64,000 nt of DNA, taken from assembly GCF_000003815.2 (NCBI RefSeq), contig NC_049989.1, positions 6,379,647 through 6,443,646 of the forward strand, in the 5' to 3' direction. The stretch comes from Branchiostoma floridae. Taxonomy: Eukaryota > Chordata > Leptocardii > Amphioxiformes > Branchiostomatidae. The position numbers were made by a program, and so were the translations under genes. The notes beneath the pieces were generated by a model, which did no database searches, was not told where the DNA came from, and was given only the letters and a program-made list of their open reading frames with translations. Below, piece by piece: positions 58,863 to 64,000 of the stretch (position 1 is the stretch's first letter; every line of letters starts with the position of its first letter).

Positions 58863-58937
58863 TAATATCCTACCACCAAGCTGTTATTTAATGCTCTGGC
58901 TCGCCCATCCATTTCAGCCGATTGGGAGTCGCACTAA

Positions 58938-59134
58938 TCTCAAGGCAGAGGTTAGGCTATGGCTGTTTTTTTAAACGTTTTTTTAGTCGTTTTTATCGGA
59001 CTCTCTATTTTGTATTGTATCTTGTATTGTTAGGGTTTGACAACACAACATACAATATAAAATAGAAAGCCTGATAAAAACTATTTAAAAAAAGCTAAAA
59101 AAACACAGCCGGAGCCTAACCTCTGCTTGGAGAG
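58938..59134. mobile_element. Foldback element, copy C
   Basis: Left end TCTCAAGGCAGAGGTTAGGC, right end CTAACCTCTGCTTGGAGAG. It has the same inner pairing as the other copies. Confidence 0.85.
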
Positions 59135-59177
59135 TAGAGACGCACGCGGTCGCGCTAAATCTAGGACCACACGGGGG

Positions 59178-59270
59178 AATTGCTTGTGTGTTTGTTTGTT
59201 TCTTTGTTTGTTTGTTTGTTTGAATCATTGTTTATTCATGAAAGCTCAATTCGGCCTGCAAGCCTGCAAG
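59178..59270 (-). mobile_element. LINE-like 3' tail with (TTTG)n, copy 2
   Basis: TTTG repeats are followed by AATCATTGTTTATTCATGAA and GCTCAATTCGGCCTGC. It has the same layout as 57832-57930. Confidence 0.55.
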
Positions 59271-59327
59271 TTCACGGGAATATTCAACTTGCTCCTGCTA
59301 GCCTTTACTAAGGTGTCATTTGCATAT

Positions 59328-59760
59328 ATTATATCTGTGCTACAACACACAGATATAGATTAAAGCGGCGTCACATATATCTGTGCTACAAAACATAGAC
59401 ATATGTGCGTGGTGAAGCACATATATATCTGTTTTGCACGCAGATATATGAGTGACTGGTGCAGCACATATATGTCTGCCACAGGACACAGATATATATG
59501 TGCTTCCGCACACACACATGTCTGCGTGCAAAACGGATATATATGTGTCATTCACCACACATATATGTGTGCCGTTGAAATCAGATATATATATGTGCTC
59601 CACTTAGCACATATGTCTGTCTTCGACGGCACACATATATGTGTGTGGTGAATCACATATATATATGTCTTTGACGGCACACATATGTGTGTATAAAGTA
59701 ACACATATATCTGTTCTTTGTATCACACATACATGTGAGGAAAATCATATATTTAGATCT
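59328..59760. repeat. Palindromic-word array 4
   Basis: Same word and spacer order as arrays 2 and 3. Small length changes in the TATATA cores shift the pitch by two bases in places. Confidence 0.9.
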
Positions 59761-59872
59761 ATCCATTATTTTTGGAACGTTTATGTGATTTCAAATATGT
59801 ATCTGATAATATACTACCATCAATCTGTTCTTTAATGCTCTGGCATCTCAACCGATTGGGAGTCGCACTTAT

Positions 59873-60070
59873 CTCCAAGCAGAGGTTAGGCTCCGGCTGT
59901 TTTTAGACGTTTTTTTTTTGTCGTTTTTATCGGACTCTCTATTTTGTATTGTATCTTGTATTGTTAGGATTTGACAACACAAGATACAATACAAAATAGA
60001 AAGCCCGATAAAAGCAATTAAAAAAAAGCTAAAAAAACACACAGCCGGAGCCTAACCTCTGCTTGGAGAG
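59873..60070. mobile_element. Foldback element, copy D (cleanest)
   Basis: CTCCAAGCAGAGGTTAGGCT at the left faces AGCCTAACCTCTGCTTGGAG at the right. The arms then pair through CCGGCTGT/ACAGCCGG and TATTTTGTATTGTATCTTGT with its complement, with a TTAGGATTTGAC centre. It ends 21 bases before the second gap. Confidence 0.9.
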
Positions 60071-60091
60071 TAGAGGGAGTATTAGACTCCT

Positions 60092-60191
60092 NNNNNNNNN
60101 NNNNNNNNNNNNNNNNNNNNNNNNNNNNNNNNNNNNNNNNNNNNNNNNNNNNNNNNNNNNNNNNNNNNNNNNNNNNNNNNNNNNNNNNNNN
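60092..60191. other. Scaffold gap (100 N)
   Basis: Exactly 100 N, a placeholder gap. The sequence to its right restarts a block already present from 54842. Confidence 0.98.
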
Positions 60192-60252
60192 TATTGGGGG
60201 CCAAGTGTTGCAAAATTACTTACATATAAAGACAAGGATGTCCTCATATATA

Positions 60253-60820
60253 AGGCATCGATTAACACACTCATATATGTTCAGCTTTACACACACATAT
60301 ATATCTGGTAGGACAAACACATATATGTTCAGCTTTACACACACATATATATCTGGTAGGACAAACACATATATGTTCAGCTTTACACACACATATATAT
60401 CTGGTAGGACAAACACATATATGTTCAGCTTTACACATACACATAACACATCGAAGCACACGCTCTTATATGTTTCTCTATACACATGCACATATACATG
60501 GTAGGACACACTCATATATCTTCACCATTACACACACACATATATATGGTAGGACAAGCACATATATGTTCGTCTGCACACATACACATCGAAGCACACG
60601 CTCTTATATGTTTCTCTATACTCATACACATATACATGGTAGGACACCAATATATATTTCAGCTTTAAAATTACACACTCATTTGTTTCAGCTTCACACA
60701 CACACTTGCGCACACAGACACACATATATATAGTATGTCACGTTCTTATATGTTTCGCTTTACACACACACACATAATTACGCACACAGACCCACTCACA
60801 TATTTACATACATGATAACT
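60253..60820 (+). repeat. 46-bp tandem array, second copy (expanded)
   Basis: It has three near-perfect units of CACATATATGTTCAGCTTTA plus CACACATATATATCTGGTAG where the first copy has one. The rest matches 54895-55375. Confidence 0.9.
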
Positions 60821-61563
60821 CAGTCATAAATTTCTGAAAATTATTACTGTCACAAGCTATGGTCATGATTCTTTTAAAGTAGAAAGCTCTTACTAGTCGT
60901 AAAGAATTGCCGTCGGCTTAGGTCCCCTGTTTTGTTTGAGAAATTGAAGGGTAGAACTCCAGAAATGTTTGACAAATCTTCACAACTATTTGTATGTTCA
61001 TAGTTTAAGTGACGGTGGATATAAGCTCACGCTACATATGCAAAGAATGATCTACTTTGCATAATTGTGTGACTTTAGAACATGAAGAGAGTGAGATTAA
61101 CTTTAATTGGAAACTTTGCAAATAAAGACATCATCTGCAAAATTGGTGTGTGCTGCAAATCATATATACGTATATGTATCATATAATTATACGTTTGGGC
61201 TGCAAACACTCCAACCGTTTGTCTTTTGTCGTCACCAATGATCATAGAAAATATCGTCATGTTAGTCCAATGTTAAAGTATGCGGCAACGGTGTGGTGAG
61301 GACCAAGGTTAGCCTCTACCAGCGGCTTCGTAGATCGGTGGTCTAAATGTAGCAATTGGACAAATAGAGTATTACTACACTAGGGGAGTCAGCCGGCCAG
61401 AACAATCATTCCCTCCGTAGGTCGCAAGCTGTTCCCTAGCCGGCTGTACTTCTCTGGCCGGTTTACCTATATTTGTTCCATCCTATGGTTTTCCGGCCAG
61501 CGACCTATGGAGTCTGGTATAGACTAGACTGTGGTACCAAACTTGCATCAATGTTAAATGTTA
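60821..61563 (+). other. Anonymous AT-rich spacer, second copy of 55376-56117
   Basis: Near-identical to 55376-56117 with scattered single-base differences. It contains the dispersed-repeat copy at 61313-61402, here with a GCG insertion (CCAGCGGCTTCG). Confidence 0.8.
61313..61402 (+). repeat. Dispersed repeat copy (family of 27357-27447)
   Basis: This is the second-block equivalent of 55863-55960. Confidence 0.8.
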
Positions 61564-61950
61564 AGCGGCGTCACATATATCTGTGCTACAAAACATAGAC
61601 ATATGTGCGTGGTGAAGCACATATATATATGTTTTGCAGGCAGATGTATGTGTAACTGGTGCAGCACATATGTCTGCCACAGGACACAGATATATATGCG
61701 CTTCAGCACACACATATGTCTGCGTGCAAAACAGATATATATGTGTGATTCACCACACATATATGTGTGCCGTTGAAAACAGATATATATGCACTCCACT
61801 AAGCACATATGTCTGTCTTCGACGGCACACATACATGTGTGTGGTGAATCATACATATATATGAATTTGACGGCACACATATGTGTGTATAAAGTAACAC
61901 ATATATCTGTTCTTTGCAGCACACATATATGTGTGGAAAGTCATATATAA
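61564..61950. repeat. Palindromic-word array 5 (equivalent of array 1)
   Basis: Word for word the same as 56118-56505, with a few substitutions. Confidence 0.9.
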
Positions 61951-62235
61951 AAAGGAGTCGAACCCAATAATCCAGGATCTAGAGTTAGCTTTTGACTAGT
62001 TTTAGAGTACAGTAGACACTTGTGATTTTGTATCTTACACTGTTCTTAATCTGTTATGTTAATTGCAATTAGCCCACGGGCAAGAACTTGCAATTAACTT
62101 GTCAATATATAAATCTCTGTTATTTTTGGAACATGGTTATGTGATTTAAAAATATATCTGATAATATACTATCACCGATATCTTCTTTAATGCACTGGCT
62201 CGCCCATCCATTCCAGCCGATTGGGAGTCGCACTA

Positions 62236-62422
62236 CTCTCCAAGTAGAGGTTAGGCTCCAGCTGTTTTTTTAACGTTTTTTGGTCGTTTTTAATCGGACT
62301 CTCTATTTGTATCTTGTTAGGGTTTGACAACACAAGATACAATACAAATTAGAAAGCCCGATAAAAGCTATTTAAAAAAAGGTAAAAAAAAAACAGCCGG
62401 AGCCTAACCTCTGCTTGGAGAG
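62236..62422. mobile_element. Foldback element, copy E (equivalent of copy A)
   Basis: Left end CTCTCCAAGTAGAGGTTAGG, right end CCTCTGCTTGGAGAG. It shares the loss of one inner block with copy A. Confidence 0.88.
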
Positions 62423-62485
62423 GCCTGCAAGTTCACGGAAATATTTAACTTGCTCCTGCTAGCCTTTACTAAGGTGCCGTTTGCA

Positions 62486-62970
62486 TATATTATATCTGTG
62501 CTACAACACACAGATATATGTAAAGCGGCGTCACATATATATATGCTTAGCAGCTACAAAACACAGACATATGCGCGTGGTGAAGCACATATATATCTGT
62601 TTTGCACGCAGATATATGTGTGACGGGTGCAGTACATATATGTCTGCCACAGGACACAGATATATATGTGCTTCCGCACACACATATGTCTGCGTGCAAA
62701 ACAGATATATATGTGTAATTCACCACACATATATGTGTGCCGTTGAAAACAGATAGATATGTGCTCCACTAAGCACATATGTCTGTCTTCGACGGCAAAC
62801 ATATATGTGCGTGGTGAATCACATATATATCTGTCTTTGACGGCACACATAATGTGTATAGAGTCACATATATATCTGTTCTTTACAGCACACATATATG
62901 TGTAGAAAATCATATATATTTGTAATTTTTGGAACATGTATATGTGATTTACACACATATATTTCTGATA
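62486..62970. repeat. Palindromic-word array 6 (equivalent of array 2)
   Basis: Same as 57040-57515, with a small CTTAGCAG insertion near 62545 and one AGATAGATATG change. Confidence 0.9.
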
Positions 62971-63042
62971 ATATACTACTACCAATCTGTTTTTTAATGC
63001 TCTGGCTCGCCCATCCATTTCAGCCGATTGGGAGTCGCACTA

Positions 63043-63239
63043 CTCTCCTAGCAGAGGTTAGGATCCGGCTGTTTTTAAAAACTTTTTTCAGTCGTTTTTT
63101 ATCGGGCTTTCTATTTTGTAGTGTATCTTGCAATGTTGTTAGGGTTTGACAACACAAGATACAATACAAAATAGAAATCCCGATAAAGATGACTAAAAAA
63201 ATGTTAAAAAACAGCCCGAGCCTAACACTGCTTGGAGAG
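63043..63239. mobile_element. Foldback element, copy F (equivalent of copy B)
   Basis: Left end CTCTCCTAGCAGAGG, right end CCTAACACTGCTTGGAGAG. It shares copy B's variant ACACTGC end. Confidence 0.87.
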
Positions 63240-63381
63240 CAGAGACGCACGCGGTCGCGCTGAATCTAGGACCCAATTGTGTGTGTGGTTGTTTGTTTGA
63301 ATCATTGTTTATTCATAAAAGCTCAAATCGACCTACAGGCCTGCAAGTTCGCGAGAATATTCAACTCGCTCCCGCTATCCT

Positions 63382-63454
63382 TTACCAGGCTCCTAGGATC
63401 GGTAATCAGTAGTCTAATAGTAGAAATTGGACAAATAGAGTTAATCTTTAGTAC
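63382..63454 (+). repeat. Dispersed repeat copy, cut by the deletion breakpoint
   Basis: It matches 57948-58025 and stops at AGTAC, where the sequence jumps to the equivalent of 58911. Confidence 0.8.
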
Positions 63455-63481
63455 ATTTCAGCCGATTGGGAGTCGCACTAA

Positions 63482-63678
63482 TCTCAAGGCAGAGGTTATG
63501 CTACGGCTGTTTTTTTAAACGTTTTTTAGTCGTTTTTATCGGACTCTCTATTTTGTATTGTATCTTGTATTGTTAGGGTTTGACAACACAACATACAATA
63601 CAAAATAGAAAGCCTGATAAAAACTATTTAAAAAAAGCTAAAAAAAACACAGCCGGAGCCTAACCTCTGCTTGGAGAG
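63482..63678. mobile_element. Foldback element, copy G (equivalent of copy C)
   Basis: Left end TCTCAAGGCAGAGGTTATGC, right end CCTCTGCTTGGAGAG. Confidence 0.85.
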
Positions 63679-63721
63679 TAGAGACGCACGCGGTCGCGCT
63701 AAATCTAGGACCACACGGGGG

Positions 63722-63795
63722 AATTGCTTGTGTGTTTGTTTGTTTGTTTGTTTGTTTGTTTGAATCATTGTTTATTCATGAAAGCTCAATTCGGC
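63722..63795 (-). mobile_element. LINE-like 3' tail with (TTTG)n, copy 4
   Basis: Equivalent of 59178-59270, with a perfect TTTG run of about seven units. Confidence 0.55.
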
Positions 63796-63869
63796 CTGCA
63801 AGCCTGCAAGTTCACGGGAATATTCAACTTGCTCCTGCTAGCCTTTACTAAGGTGTCATTTGCATATAT

Positions 63870-64000
63870 TTTATCTGTGCTACAACACACAGATATATGT
63901 AAAGCGGCGTCACATATATCTGTGCTACAAAACATAGACATATGTGCGTGGTGAAGCACATATAATCTGTTATGCACGCAGATATATGAGTGACTGGTGC
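63870..64000. repeat. Palindromic-word array 7 (cut by window end)
   Basis: It begins like array 4 (ATCTGTGCTACAACACACAG) and runs off the window. Confidence 0.85.

Larger units (their letters stand above)
54842..59465 (+). repeat. First copy of a large duplicated repeat block
   Basis: This block, beginning CCAAGTGTTGCAAAATTACT, recurs from 60201. Order is the same throughout: 46-bp tandem array, unique middle (55380-55860), palindromic-word arrays and foldback elements. By eye the copies are about 97-98% identical in their non-repetitive parts. Confidence 0.9.
60201..64000 (+). repeat. Second copy of the large repeat block
   Basis: It follows 54842-58025 in order, then jumps at 63454/63455 to sequence equal to 58911 onward. 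Base 60201 matches 54842 (offset 5359). After the extra 46-bp units the offset is 5445. It runs off the window. Confidence 0.9.

Noticed and set aside
62554-63018. Frame of 154 codons on the minus strand, rich in YICV/HTYMC words (also 57102-57539 and others)
   Set aside because: It arises from the palindromic-word arrays, where both strands stay open because the words lack stop codons. No domain, start context or splice support.
54895-64000. CRISPR-like regular spacing of short palindromic repeats
   Set aside because: The repeats vary, the spacers are recurrent and mirror-related, no cas genes exist, and the window is animal nuclear DNA.

Overview
The window looks like nuclear DNA of an invertebrate chordate, most likely a lancelet (Branchiostoma). 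This is inferred from four things: compact intron-rich genes whose proteins resemble vertebrate ones almost exon by exon, an intronless TRIM-NHL gene, many GTACATGTAC-type words, and a dense mix of LINE, SINE, Penelope-like, LTR and foldback elements. The species cannot be fixed by reading. Two runs of exactly 100 N (53821-53920 and 60092-60191) mark scaffold gaps of unknown size.

Layout. 1-5.6 kb: no gene recognised. 5.6-8.5 kb (+): seven exons of a transcobalamin/intrinsic-factor-like cobalamin carrier without its N-terminal exon(s). 9.45-13.05 kb (-): two non-LTR retrotransposon copies end to end; the first keeps part of the endonuclease and a whole reverse transcriptase. 16.3-18.2 kb (-): intronless TRIM-NHL gene. 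18.2-36.1 kb: gene-poor, with small foldback and hAT-like elements, a SINE and a Penelope-like remnant carrying a hammerhead-like motif. 36.1-53.4 kb (-): CENPJ/CPAP, the centriole-elongation scaffold, rebuilt here as 24 exons whose splice phases all join (about 1,337 codons). One CENPJ intron holds an intact rhodopsin-like GPCR on the opposite strand (40.9-42.25 kb) and a perfect 11-copy 18-bp minisatellite. Other CENPJ introns hold a solo LTR, two copies of one hAT-type MITE, tRNA-derived SINEs (one split by another MITE) and a LINE 3' end.

53.9-64 kb is almost wholly repetitive. One orphan terminal exon (54.46-54.6 kb) is followed by 46-bp tandem repeats, seven arrays of short palindromic ATATAT words at about 23-24-bp pitch, and seven copies of a roughly 190-bp foldback element. 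The contig after the second gap repeats the contig before it at high identity with one 885-bp deletion. That may be a real tandem duplication or two haplotypes placed in series.

The genes are functionally unrelated: a vitamin B12 carrier, a probable ubiquitin ligase, a centriole scaffold and a lipid-receptor-like GPCR. No operon-like logic is expected or seen. The best leads are the palindromic-word arrays, the Penelope-type inverted repeat with its hammerhead-like core, the nested antisense GPCR and the likely haplotype duplication.
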